This document shows, one piece after another, positions 1-6,860 of a stretch of 25,353 nucleotides of DNA. A program made the translations under genes and the position numbers. The stretch comes from an uncultured Oscillospiraceae bacterium (lineage in GTDB: Bacteria; Bacillota; Clostridia; Oscillospirales; Acutalibacteraceae), in the NCBI GenBank assembly GCA_910588415.1, contig CAJUPK010000016.1, positions 1-25,353 of the forward strand, given 5' to 3'. The first letter of the stretch is position 1; every line of letters begins with the position of its first letter. Under the pieces are notes generated by a model, which saw only the letters and a program-made list of their open reading frames with translations, was not told the origin of the DNA and did no database searches.

Positions 1-70
1 TGCTCTCCCTTTTTCGCTCTTTGACTTCTTTTAACTCTGCGTTTGGACACTCCTGGTGACAGTCAGCCCC

Positions 71-99
71 TTGATAAACCCTCTGGGGTCTGATATAAT
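71..99 (+). promoter_or_regulatory. Upstream SigA promoter with extended -10
   Basis: TTGATA at 71-76 and TATAAT at 94-99 are separated by 17 bp, and a TG one base before the -10 makes it an extended -10 element. Transcription would start near 106 and run toward the acyltransferase operon. No convincing gene begins directly downstream, so this may be a distal promoter of that operon or drive a short untranslated RNA. Confidence 0.6.
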
Positions 100-283
100 A
101 AGTGGAACGAATTGAGCTATGAGAAGGGGGCAGCTAAGTGGAAAAACAAATATAGCTTCATGCATAAAAATATTGAAGTTGTCCGGCTGACCCTGGACGG
201 GGCGACAGGCTTTATCAACTGGGTCGGCCCGGTTTGCGGACCTGCCCATGTACCTGTGGGTATTCCGGTAACAGGAAGGCCCA

Positions 284-312
284 TTGACACACCTGTCTGC
301 GCCGTGTATAAT
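284..312 (+). promoter_or_regulatory. Consensus SigA promoter of the acyltransferase operon
   Basis: A perfect TTGACA (284-289), a 17-bp spacer and a perfect TATAAT (307-312) lie about 85 bp before the DHHW gene. The predicted start is near 319, giving a leader of roughly 80 nt. A full-consensus promoter suggests strong constitutive expression unless a repressor acts on it. Confidence 0.8.
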
Positions 313-397
313 GAATAGGAAATTTCAGGAGATGAGGGAATTCTTGGCGGCAGGGGCCTTATAAGCCAATCCCGCCGGTTAGGAGGTCGAACACCCG

Positions 398-1570
398 ATG
401 AAAAGCAAACAAAACGCGCTTAATATTGTCTTTCTGCTGAGCTTGGCCGCCTTCCTGCTGGCCGGGCTGGGCAAGGCGCTGTTTGCGCCTAAGGCCATAA
501 ATCTTTACGAAAACAGGAAGGCGTACCAGTGGCAGCGGCCCACCGTGGCCGCCTATCTGGACGCCTCTTTTCAAGATTCTGTGGAGAAGGCCCTGTCTGA
601 CCAGGTGCTCTTCTCCCAGACCATGAAGCAGCTCTACAACCGGAACAGTACAGGCCTGCTGCTGGAATCCCTCTCTGGCTTTTTGCAGACCCATCCGGAC
701 CGCTATATCAAGTTGCTGGGCATGGAAACCTTTGGCGGCACCTTGGTCTATGAGACCCGGAATCTGGAGGCCATGGTTCCAGCCCTTGATGAAAAGCTGT
801 GGGGGCTGAACGCGCTGGTCAGCGCTCATCCGGAGCTGGAATTCTATGTTTATTATATTGAAAAAGATACGGATATCCATTTTGAAACCGGGGAGAAGGT
901 AGGCGCCTATGAGTACCTGCAGGAACACCTGAAGCTGCCCCAGGACCGCATGGCCCGGTTCCAGGTGGACAGCTTTGAGGATTTCAGCCGCTGGTTTTAC
1001 CGCACCGACCATCACTGGAACGGGGTGGGCTCTTACCGAGGATATACCCAGACCGCTGGCCTGCTGGGCGTGGAGGACCCCCTGCTGGAGCCAGTGGAGG
1101 AACGGACCCTTCCCTATGCCTTCAGCGGTTCTAAGGCCAGTACCACGGGAGCCAAGGACGTGTTCCAGGAGGGGTTTACAGCCTATCGGTTTGCGTACCC
1201 AGCCATGGAAATCTCTATTAACGGGGAGCCTGCCAGGGACTACGGCAGCCAGGAAGCCTATTGGACCGGAGGGCCTGCCTCCATCTCCTACGGGGATTTT
1301 TATGGCGGGGATTTCGGGGAAATTGTTTTTGACATGGGGGCCCAGGAACAGGGGAACCTGCTGGTTTTGGGGGAATCTTACGACAACGCCATTTTAAAGC
1401 TGCTGGCAGCCCATTTTGACAAGACCTTCTCCATCGATCTGCGCTACTACCAAAAGGGTGAGGAGCCTTTCTCCTTCTCCGACTATTGCCGGGAGAACCA
1501 GGTGGATACGGTGCTTTTGATTGGCAACATCGACTACTTTACCGTGGCAGAGTTTCTGCCGGAGGACTAG
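398..1570 (+). CDS. DHHW-family membrane-anchored acyltransferase-like protein (AlgJ/AlgX-type partner)
   Basis: This 390-residue protein has an N-terminal signal anchor (hydrophobic residues about 9-30) followed by an extracellular domain. The family-defining DHHW motif is at residues 204-207, followed by NGVG, and a GESYDN motif with a candidate catalytic Ser327 lies near the C-terminus. By analogy with AlgJ/AlgX (SGNH-like fold, Asp-x-His plus Ser), Asp204, His206 and Ser327 would form the active site that places an acyl group, usually acetyl, on an extracellular polysaccharide. AGGAGG at 381-386 supports this start. The gene lies 3 nt before an MBOAT gene, its usual partner, so the two should act in one O-acylation module. 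The acceptor glycan cannot be told from the sequence, and no glycan synthesis genes are adjacent. Family call is firm; substrate is inferred. Confidence 0.88.
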   Translation: MKSKQNALNIVFLLSLAAFLLAGLGKALFAPKAINLYENRKAYQWQRPTVAAYLDASFQDSVEKALSDQVLFSQTMKQLYNRNSTGLLLESLSGFLQTHPDRYIKLLGMETFGGTLVYETRNLEAMVPALDEKLWGLNALVSAHPELEFYVYYIEKDTDIHFETGEKVGAYEYLQEHLKLPQDRMARFQVDSFEDFSRWFYRTDHHWNGVGSYRGYTQTAGLLGVEDPLLEPVEERTLPYAFSGSKASTTGAKDVFQEGFTAYRFAYPAMEISINGEPARDYGSQEAYWTGGPASISYGDFYGGDFGEIVFDMGAQEQGNLLVLGESYDNAILKLLAAHFDKTFSIDLRYYQKGEEPFSFSDYCRENQVDTVLLIGNIDYFTVAEFLPED

Positions 1571-1573
1571 CTT

Positions 1574-3004
1574 ATGGTATTCAGCAGCCTTAGTTTCCTT
1601 TACGCCTTTTTTCCTCTGTGCATTTTGGCCTATTACCTGTGCCGGAACCGGGTCTACCGCAATGTGGTGCTGCTGGCGGCCTCTTTGGTGTTCTACTCCT
1701 GGGGGGAGCCCAAAAACCTGGTTTTGCTGCTGCTGGCCTCTTTTGTGGCCTATGCCAGTGGCCTGCTGATGGAGTACCTGGGCCAAAAGGGCCGCCCTGT
1801 TGGGCGCAAGGCAGCCTTTCTCACAGGAGTGGTGCTGCTTACCGGAAACCTGTTTGTGTTTAAATATCTGAACTTCTTTTGCGGCAACCTGCGGGCAGTG
1901 CTGCCCCTGCCTTTAAGCCTGCCCTCGATTGCGCTGCCCATCGGCATCAGCTTTTACACGTTCCAGATTCTTTCCTACCTGATCGACCTGTACCGGGGAG
2001 AGATTCGCCTGCAGCGCAACTATTTTTACCTGACCCTGTACGTCAGCTTTTTCCCCCAGCTGATTGCTGGGCCCATTGTGCGTTACCAGACCATTGAAGA
2101 CGAGATTCTCCACCGGGAAGAGTCCCTGGACGGCCTGGTGGAGGGCACAAAGCGCTTCCTGATTGGACTGGGGAAAAAGGTCATTTTGGCCAACAATGTG
2201 GGGGCCATTGCCACCATCATTTTCCAGGGGGACCCCCAGGTTTATGGCTCGGCCTTGTACTGGGTGGCTGCCCTGGCCTATGCCCTGCAAATCTACTATG
2301 ATTTTTCTGGATACAGCGACATGGCCATTGGCATGGGGCGGATGTTCGGCTTCCATTTTTTAGAAAATTTCCATTACCCGTACATGGCCCTGTCCATCAC
2401 GGACTTTTGGCGTCGCTGGCACATTTCTCTGTCCACCTGGTTCCGGGACTACATCTACATTCCCCTGGGGGGAAACCGGGTGAAGAAGAGCCGATGGGCC
2501 TGCAACCTGCTGGCTGTTTGGGCCCTGACGGGCTTTTGGCATGGCGCCCAGTGGAACTTTGTGCTGTGGGGCCTGTACTATGGGGTGATACTGCTATTAG
2601 AAAAGCTGTTTTTGGGGAAGTACCTGGCCCGCTGCCCCAAAGCCCTGCAGTGGCTGTATGCCATGTTCTTTGTCCTTATTGGCTGGGTGATCTTTGACCT
2701 GACGGACTTTTCACAGATGGCCGTGGCCTTACAGACGCTGTTCAGCTTTACGCCCACCCGCTTTACGGACATGCTGGCAGCGGACACGGCGGTTATCAAG
2801 GGACTTTTGTACATTCCGGTGGGGCTGCTGTTTTCCTTCCCGGTTTTGCCCAAGCTGCGCGGCCTGCTGACCAAAAACGGCACACGGCCTCAGGGAGCAG
2901 CCGCCCTGGCAGTGGAAAACGCCGCCTATTTGGGCCTGGCGGTGCTGTGTGTGGTCTATGTCCTCAGCGCCACCTATAATCCCTTTATCTATTTCCGCTT
3001 TTAA
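1574..3004 (+). CDS. MBOAT-family membrane-bound O-acyltransferase (AlgI/DltB-like)
   Basis: This 476-residue polytopic membrane protein moves acyl groups across the membrane to a surface-polymer acyltransferase. Many hydrophobic segments span its length. The hallmark stretch WRRWHISLSTWFRDYIYIPL begins near residue 279 (His283), and the conserved MBOAT histidine lies in TGFWHGAQWN (His323). The length matches AlgI-type proteins. It starts 3 nt after the DHHW gene, with GGAGG at 1561-1565 inside the end of that gene, so the two are cotranscribed and probably translationally coupled. Established family knowledge: AlgI hands acetyl groups to AlgJ/AlgX partners, and DltB works similarly on D-alanine. 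No dltA, dltC or dltD accompanies it, so polysaccharide O-acetylation is more likely than teichoic acid D-alanylation. Confidence 0.93.
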   Translation: MVFSSLSFLYAFFPLCILAYYLCRNRVYRNVVLLAASLVFYSWGEPKNLVLLLLASFVAYASGLLMEYLGQKGRPVGRKAAFLTGVVLLTGNLFVFKYLNFFCGNLRAVLPLPLSLPSIALPIGISFYTFQILSYLIDLYRGEIRLQRNYFYLTLYVSFFPQLIAGPIVRYQTIEDEILHREESLDGLVEGTKRFLIGLGKKVILANNVGAIATIIFQGDPQVYGSALYWVAALAYALQIYYDFSGYSDMAIGMGRMFGFHFLENFHYPYMALSITDFWRRWHISLSTWFRDYIYIPLGGNRVKKSRWACNLLAVWALTGFWHGAQWNFVLWGLYYGVILLLEKLFLGKYLARCPKALQWLYAMFFVLIGWVIFDLTDFSQMAVALQTLFSFTPTRFTDMLAADTAVIKGLLYIPVGLLFSFPVLPKLRGLLTKNGTRPQGAAALAVENAAYLGLAVLCVVYVLSATYNPFIYFRF

Positions 3005-3294
3005 GCAGGAGCGGCATTTGCTGCTTAAAAAGACGCTTTATTGAAAAAGCTTTTAGGCAAAAACCAGCTTCCCTTCCAGGGGGCTGGTTTTTTTATAAAG
3101 CCCCGCAGAACGGGCCGGCGGTCAAAGCCCTATCATGGATTTCTGGGATTACAGTGGCCGGATTTAGGAGATCCCATTGCGGAGGAACTATTTGCGTTTT
3201 GCATACTCTTGACCGCAGGGACGCACTTGCTGGGAGACCGGCGGGGAAAAGGGCAGGTAAACTCTGTGCCGCAAAATGCGCAGAATCTGCAGCA
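3005..3294. other. Intergenic gap after the acyltransferase operon
   Basis: Apart from the terminator at 3061-3094 I see no gene here. The open frame at 3041-3298 crosses the terminator, lacks a ribosome site and looks random. The final bases lead into the promoter of the response regulator. Confidence 0.5.
3061..3094 (+). terminator. Intrinsic terminator of the acyltransferase operon
   Basis: AACCAGC pairs with GCTGGTT, with an inner CCC/GGG extension, and the stem is followed by a run of seven T. It lies about 60 bp after the MBOAT stop codon. Confidence 0.85.
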
Positions 3295-3324
3295 TTGACA
3301 CCCTCTCCCCTTCCGTGTTATTAT
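3295..3324 (+). promoter_or_regulatory. SigA promoter of the LytTR/GHKL two-component operon
   Basis: TTGACA at 3295-3300 and TATTAT at 3319-3324 are spaced by 18 bp. The predicted start near 3331 leaves a leader of only about 20 nt before the ATG at 3350, just enough for GGAAGGAGG. I see no LytTR-type direct repeat here, so autoregulation is not evident. Confidence 0.7.
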
Positions 3325-3349
3325 GAAGGAATGGAAGGAGGCGGCCGAA

Positions 3350-4081
3350 ATGCGGATTGCCATTTGCGATGACGCGTATTCGCAGGCGGATTTACTGCGC
3401 GGCTATGTGGACGAGTGGAGCCGCGCACGTCATGAACCAGTGGAAGTCTCTGCTTTTCCCAGCGGGGAGGCCTTTCTTTTTGCTTGGGAGGAGGATAAGG
3501 CCTGGGATACCCTGCTGCTGGATATCCAAATGGATGGAATAGACGGCATGGCGCTGGCCCGGAAACTGCGGAACGAAGGATCGGCCCTGTCCATTGTATT
3601 TATTACCGGATTTGCGGACTACATGGGCGAGGGGTTCGAGGTGGAGGCCCTGCACTATCTGCTGAAACCCGTGGACCGGGAAAAGCTCTTTGCCTGCCTG
3701 GACAGGGCTTTGCAGCGGGCGGGGCGTGGCCAGGAGCTGCTTTTAGATACTGTGGATGGAGAGGCCCTGCGCCTGGCCCCCAAAGACCTGGCCGCAGTGG
3801 AAGCGGCAGGCCACCGTGCGTGCCTGACCTTGGCAGACGGCAGCTTGGTTGAGACAAAAATCAGTTTCCGGGAGCTTGCCGGGCAGCTTCCGCCCCAGGA
3901 TTTTGTCCAGTGCCACCGCTCTTACATGGTGGGCCTGCGGCATATCCGGCGGCTGGGAAAAGAGCAGATTGTGCTGGACAGCGGGGCTTCCATACCTGTG
4001 AGCCGCCGCCTTTTTGGGCAGACCAACGCCGCCTTTGTGGCCTTTTACCGGCAGGATGCCAGAGAGGAGGCAGGTCAGTGA
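3350..4081 (+). CDS. LytTR-family response regulator
   Basis: This 243-residue protein is a cytoplasmic transcription factor. The N-terminal receiver domain (about 1-120) has the acidic pair Asp7/Asp8, phospho-acceptor Asp58 in LLLDIQMDG, Thr86 and Lys106. The C-terminal LytTR DNA-binding domain (about 130-235) carries the family signature FVQCHRSYMVGL. AgrA, VirR and LytR share this architecture. I chose ATG 3350 over an in-frame ATG at 3323 because GGAAGGAGG lies 8 nt upstream and the protein then begins directly with the receiver beta-strand MRIAICDD. The gene overlaps the histidine kinase by GTGA and precedes an ABC exporter pair, the likely regulatory target. The actual operator and signal are unknown. 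Confidence 0.9.
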   Translation: MRIAICDDAYSQADLLRGYVDEWSRARHEPVEVSAFPSGEAFLFAWEEDKAWDTLLLDIQMDGIDGMALARKLRNEGSALSIVFITGFADYMGEGFEVEALHYLLKPVDREKLFACLDRALQRAGRGQELLLDTVDGEALRLAPKDLAAVEAAGHRACLTLADGSLVETKISFRELAGQLPPQDFVQCHRSYMVGLRHIRRLGKEQIVLDSGASIPVSRRLFGQTNAAFVAFYRQDAREEAGQ

Positions 4082-4830
4082 AACCTTGGATGCTCTGCGC
4101 CCTGCTTGTCGTCCTGGCCCTTCTGGCGCTGGCGGGCACGGTTTTCGCAACACGGCGGTTCACCCTGCGTTTTACTGCCAAGCGCCTGGAATCCTTTCAA
4201 AATGACCTGCTGGCCAGGCAGGTCCATGAAGTGGAAAACTTATACAGCCAGATTCGCGGGATGCGCCATGACCTGCGCAACCACGCCCAGACCATGCTGG
4301 CCTATCTGGGTCTGAACCAGCTGGATGAATTGAGAAAATACCTCCAGGAGCTGAGCCGCAGCTTTGAGCAGGTGGACGATGTGCTGCGCACAGGCAATGT
4401 GATGGCCGACGCGATATTGAACAGCAAGCTGTCCCTGGCAGAATCAAAGGGCATAAAGGTCAGTGCCAAGGCCATTGTCCCCGCTGCCTCCGCTATCCCG
4501 GATGTGAGCCTGTGTACGATTCTGGGCAATCTGCTGGACAATGCCATGGAAGCCTGCCTGCGGATACCGGATAGCCGGGAGGGGTTCATCCGTGTGTACA
4601 TTGCCCCCATGAAGGGCCAGCTCTACGTCCATGTGGCCAACGCTGCTCCGGGTTTGGCAAAGCGGGAGAATGGGCGGTATGTCTCCTCTAAACCAGGCAG
4701 GGGTGCTTTGGCCCGCCATGGCTTTGGTCTTTCTCAAATAGACCGGGCGGCCAAGCTCTGCGGCGGCTATGTGAACCGCCAGCAGGAGGAGAATGTATTT
4801 GCCACGGAGGTTATGCTGCCATTGGATTAG
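4078..4830 (+). CDS. Short GHKL sensor histidine kinase (AgrC-like catalytic core)
   Basis: With GTG 4078 as start the kinase is 250 residues. It has one predicted membrane helix (about 5-24), a helical linker, an H-box MRHDLRNH with candidate phospho-His64, an N-box LGNLLDNAMEAC (Asn151 and Asn155), and a G-box HGFGLSQI near 214-221. This is the HATPase_c_5 subgroup that partners LytTR regulators. The start is fixed by GAGGAGG at 4064-4070 and by the GTGA overlap with the regulator stop; an upstream frame extension to 3910 would read through the regulator in another frame and is not credible. AgrC-type kinases usually carry five to seven membrane helices (about 400 residues). Here the sensory part is reduced to a single helix with no extracellular domain, so the input probably comes from a partner such as the adjacent transporter, or from the cytoplasm. 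Confidence 0.85.
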   Translation: MKPWMLCALLVVLALLALAGTVFATRRFTLRFTAKRLESFQNDLLARQVHEVENLYSQIRGMRHDLRNHAQTMLAYLGLNQLDELRKYLQELSRSFEQVDDVLRTGNVMADAILNSKLSLAESKGIKVSAKAIVPAASAIPDVSLCTILGNLLDNAMEACLRIPDSREGFIRVYIAPMKGQLYVHVANAAPGLAKRENGRYVSSKPGRGALARHGFGLSQIDRAAKLCGGYVNRQQEENVFATEVMLPLD

Positions 4831-4866
4831 GGCTTGTTTGAAAAATCGAAAACGCTATGGTTTATC
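4831..4866 (+). repeat. Dispersed intergenic repeat, copy A
   Basis: This segment begins GGCTTGTTTGAAAA directly after the kinase stop codon. It resembles minus-strand segments at 9094-9128 and 20934-20968 over about 35 bp, sharing a TGTTT-A-rich core and a following AA-GC block. Copies are diverged, and all lie in intergenic DNA. Confidence 0.55.
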
Positions 4867-4925
4867 ATCATCCAGCCGGGTCCCCTTTTGGCGGACCTGG
4901 GGCTGGCCAGCGGGGGCGTCCCGCC

Positions 4926-4970
4926 ATTCGTGCACGAGGGGATACCACTTGTGCGCGAATTTACTTTTTT
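4926..4970 (+). terminator. Terminator-like inverted repeat between kinase and exporter genes
   Basis: ATTCGTGCAC (4926-4935) pairs with GTGCGCGAAT (4951-4960) over 10 bp with one G-U pair. The stem is followed by TTACTTTTTT, which fits an intrinsic terminator for the two-component operon. It also sits directly upstream of the exporter promoter, so it could instead be an operator. A second hairpin without a T tract lies at 4872-4906. Confidence 0.55.
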
Positions 4971-4990
4971 AGCGGGTAATATGGTATGAT
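4961..4990 (+). promoter_or_regulatory. Candidate promoter of the ABC exporter operon
   Basis: TATGAT at 4985-4990 is a fair -10 element, with a weak TTACTT at 4961-4966 (18-bp spacer) as the -35. A poor -35 next to an inverted repeat is what an activator-dependent promoter would look like, which would fit control by the upstream LytTR regulator. This is inference; no classical LytTR repeat pair was found. Confidence 0.4.
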
Positions 4991-5012
4991 CCAGGCGAAA
5001 GGAGCGAACGCA

Positions 5013-6860
5013 ATGAAGAAACCAACCCAAAAGCCGAACTACTCCATGGGGAGCGACGTTGTTTTCCTGCTGCGGCTGGCATGGCAGGAGGTACGGCCCC
5101 TGTATGCCTGGTATGCGCTGGTGATTGCCGTCCAGGTTGCCCGGCCCTTTATTGCCATGATCCTGCCCAGCCGGGTCATCTGGCTGCTGCAGGCCGGGGC
5201 AAGCTTTGAGCGCCTGTGCGCAGAAATTTTCCTGCTGTCTATGGCCATTCTGCTGTGCGGGGCCGCGGACCAGATGGCGGACACCTATGGGGAGCGCAGA
5301 TACCTGGTAATCCCCCGGACAGCCCTGTCAACCAAAGCAGACCTGAAGCTTGTCACCACTGACTACCCGCACGGCGAGCGCCAGGATTTTCTCAACCTGG
5401 CCGGAAAGCGTTATACGGCCATAAACAGCAACAACTCTGCCGGAGAGGAGAGCTACCGGGTGATGCGGGGACTGGTGACCGCTTCCGCCGGGCTGGCTGT
5501 GTATGCCGCGGTGCTGTGGAGCCTGAGCCCTTGGATACTGCTGGCTATTGCCGGACTGACCATGGTCAGCTTTTTGGGCCGCCGGGCAGCCAACCGCTGG
5601 GTTTTCCGCAACCAGGACAACTGGGTCCCTCTGGAGCGTAAAATGAACTACATCTACACCGAGGCTGGGGACTACCGCTTTGCCAAGGATGTGCGGCTGT
5701 TCGGTATGTCCCAATGGCTGCTGGATGTCTATGCCAGCTGCACCCGGCTGCGCACTGACTGGGCCAACCGGGAGGGCCGGGTGCAGTTTGCCGCCGATGT
5801 AGCGGATGGGCTGGTCACTCTCCTGCGGGAAGGCGGGGCTTACGCCTGGCTGCTGTATGGAGCGGTTACCGGGGCCATTGACCCCGCTGCCTTTGTGCTG
5901 TACTTTGGGGCAGTGGGCAATTTCTCCCAATCCCTGATGGACTTTTTCACTCGGTTTGCCACGCTGTACAAGTTCCACCTGCAGATTGCCAATGTTCGAG
6001 AACTGCTGGACTGGCCGGAAGAATTCCGCCGGGAGGGAGGGCTTCCCCTGCCGGACAGCGATAGCTGGGAGCTGACCCTGGACCATGTCTCCTACCGCTA
6101 CCCCAAGGCGGAAAAGGACACCATCCATGACATGTGCCTGACCCTGCGCTCTGGGCAGCGGGCGGCGCTGGTGGGGCTGAACGGGGCGGGCAAGTCCACG
6201 CTGGTGAAGCTGCTCTGCGGGCTGTACGACCCCACAGAGGGCCAGGTGCTTTTAAACGGCGTGCCCATCACCCAGTTTAACCGGGAGGAATACTACAGCC
6301 TGTTTTCCGTAGTGTTTCAGGATTCCTCTGTGCGGCCGTACACCCTGGCAAAAAATGTGGCCCTCTCGGATCATCCGGACATAGAGCGTGTGAAGCAGTG
6401 CCTGGACCTGGCCGGCCTGACGGAGAGAGTGGCCGAACTGCCCCAGGGCCTTGATACCCGGATGATGAAGTATATCTGGCATGACGGCGTGGACTTCTCC
6501 GGCGGGGAGAGCCAGAAACTGATGCTGGCCCGGGCGCTGTATAAGGATGGGCCTGTCATTATTCTGGATGAACCCACCGCCGCATTGGACCCCATTGCCG
6601 AGGCGGAGATTTATGAGAAATACAGCGGGCTGACACAGGGGAAAGCGTCCCTGTATATCTCCCACAGGCTGGCAAGCACCCGGTTCTGCGATGTGGTCCT
6701 GCTGCTGGAGGACGGGGCTGTTATGGAAACCGGGACCCATCAGGAGCTGCTGGACCAACGTGGGAAGTACTATGAGCTGTATGAAACCCAGAGCGCTTAT
6801 TACCGCAAGAACCCCACTTGGCAGAAAGGAGAGGGCGAAGATGAAGAAGAAATGGGCTGA
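5013..6860 (+). CDS. ABC exporter half-transporter 1 (permease-ATPase fusion)
   Basis: This 615-residue protein has an N-terminal membrane domain (about 20-330, several hydrophobic helices) and a C-terminal ATPase domain. All ATPase motifs are intact: Walker A GLNGAGKST at 388-396, Q-loop VFQDSS, signature FSGGESQK at 495-502, Walker B VIILDEP with Glu520, and H-loop His551. I chose ATG 5013 because GAAAGGAG at 4997-5004 precedes it; an in-frame ATG at 4986 lies inside the -10 element. The 3' end overlaps the next ABC gene by 20 bp, so the two halves almost certainly form a heterodimer. Such exporters carry peptides, lipids or drugs; nothing here shows which. No peptidase domain is present, so it is not a bacteriocin-processing transporter of the C39 type. 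Confidence 0.92.
   Translation: MKKPTQKPNYSMGSDVVFLLRLAWQEVRPLYAWYALVIAVQVARPFIAMILPSRVIWLLQAGASFERLCAEIFLLSMAILLCGAADQMADTYGERRYLVIPRTALSTKADLKLVTTDYPHGERQDFLNLAGKRYTAINSNNSAGEESYRVMRGLVTASAGLAVYAAVLWSLSPWILLAIAGLTMVSFLGRRAANRWVFRNQDNWVPLERKMNYIYTEAGDYRFAKDVRLFGMSQWLLDVYASCTRLRTDWANREGRVQFAADVADGLVTLLREGGAYAWLLYGAVTGAIDPAAFVLYFGAVGNFSQSLMDFFTRFATLYKFHLQIANVRELLDWPEEFRREGGLPLPDSDSWELTLDHVSYRYPKAEKDTIHDMCLTLRSGQRAALVGLNGAGKSTLVKLLCGLYDPTEGQVLLNGVPITQFNREEYYSLFSVVFQDSSVRPYTLAKNVALSDHPDIERVKQCLDLAGLTERVAELPQGLDTRMMKYIWHDGVDFSGGESQKLMLARALYKDGPVIILDEPTAALDPIAEAEIYEKYSGLTQGKASLYISHRLASTRFCDVVLLLEDGAVMETGTHQELLDQRGKYYELYETQSAYYRKNPTWQKGEGEDEEEMG

Larger units (their letters stand above)
1..397. other. 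Leader region without a convincing gene
   Basis: This stretch holds two good SigA promoters and the ribosome site of the gene at 398. A TTG-initiated frame at 112-318 (68 codons) exists, but it has no ribosome site, its product resembles nothing I recognise, and its last third overlaps the second promoter. I therefore do not call it a gene. The first 70 bases show nothing I can assign. Confidence 0.5.

Noticed and set aside
112..318. Open frame of 68 codons with a TTG start
   Set aside because: No ribosome site, no recognisable product, and its end overlaps the perfect promoter at 284-312.
4857..4979. Possible 40-codon peptide gene between kinase and exporter, considered as exporter cargo
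   Set aside because: No ribosome site, Arg/Gly/Pro-rich random-looking product, and it runs through two hairpins.
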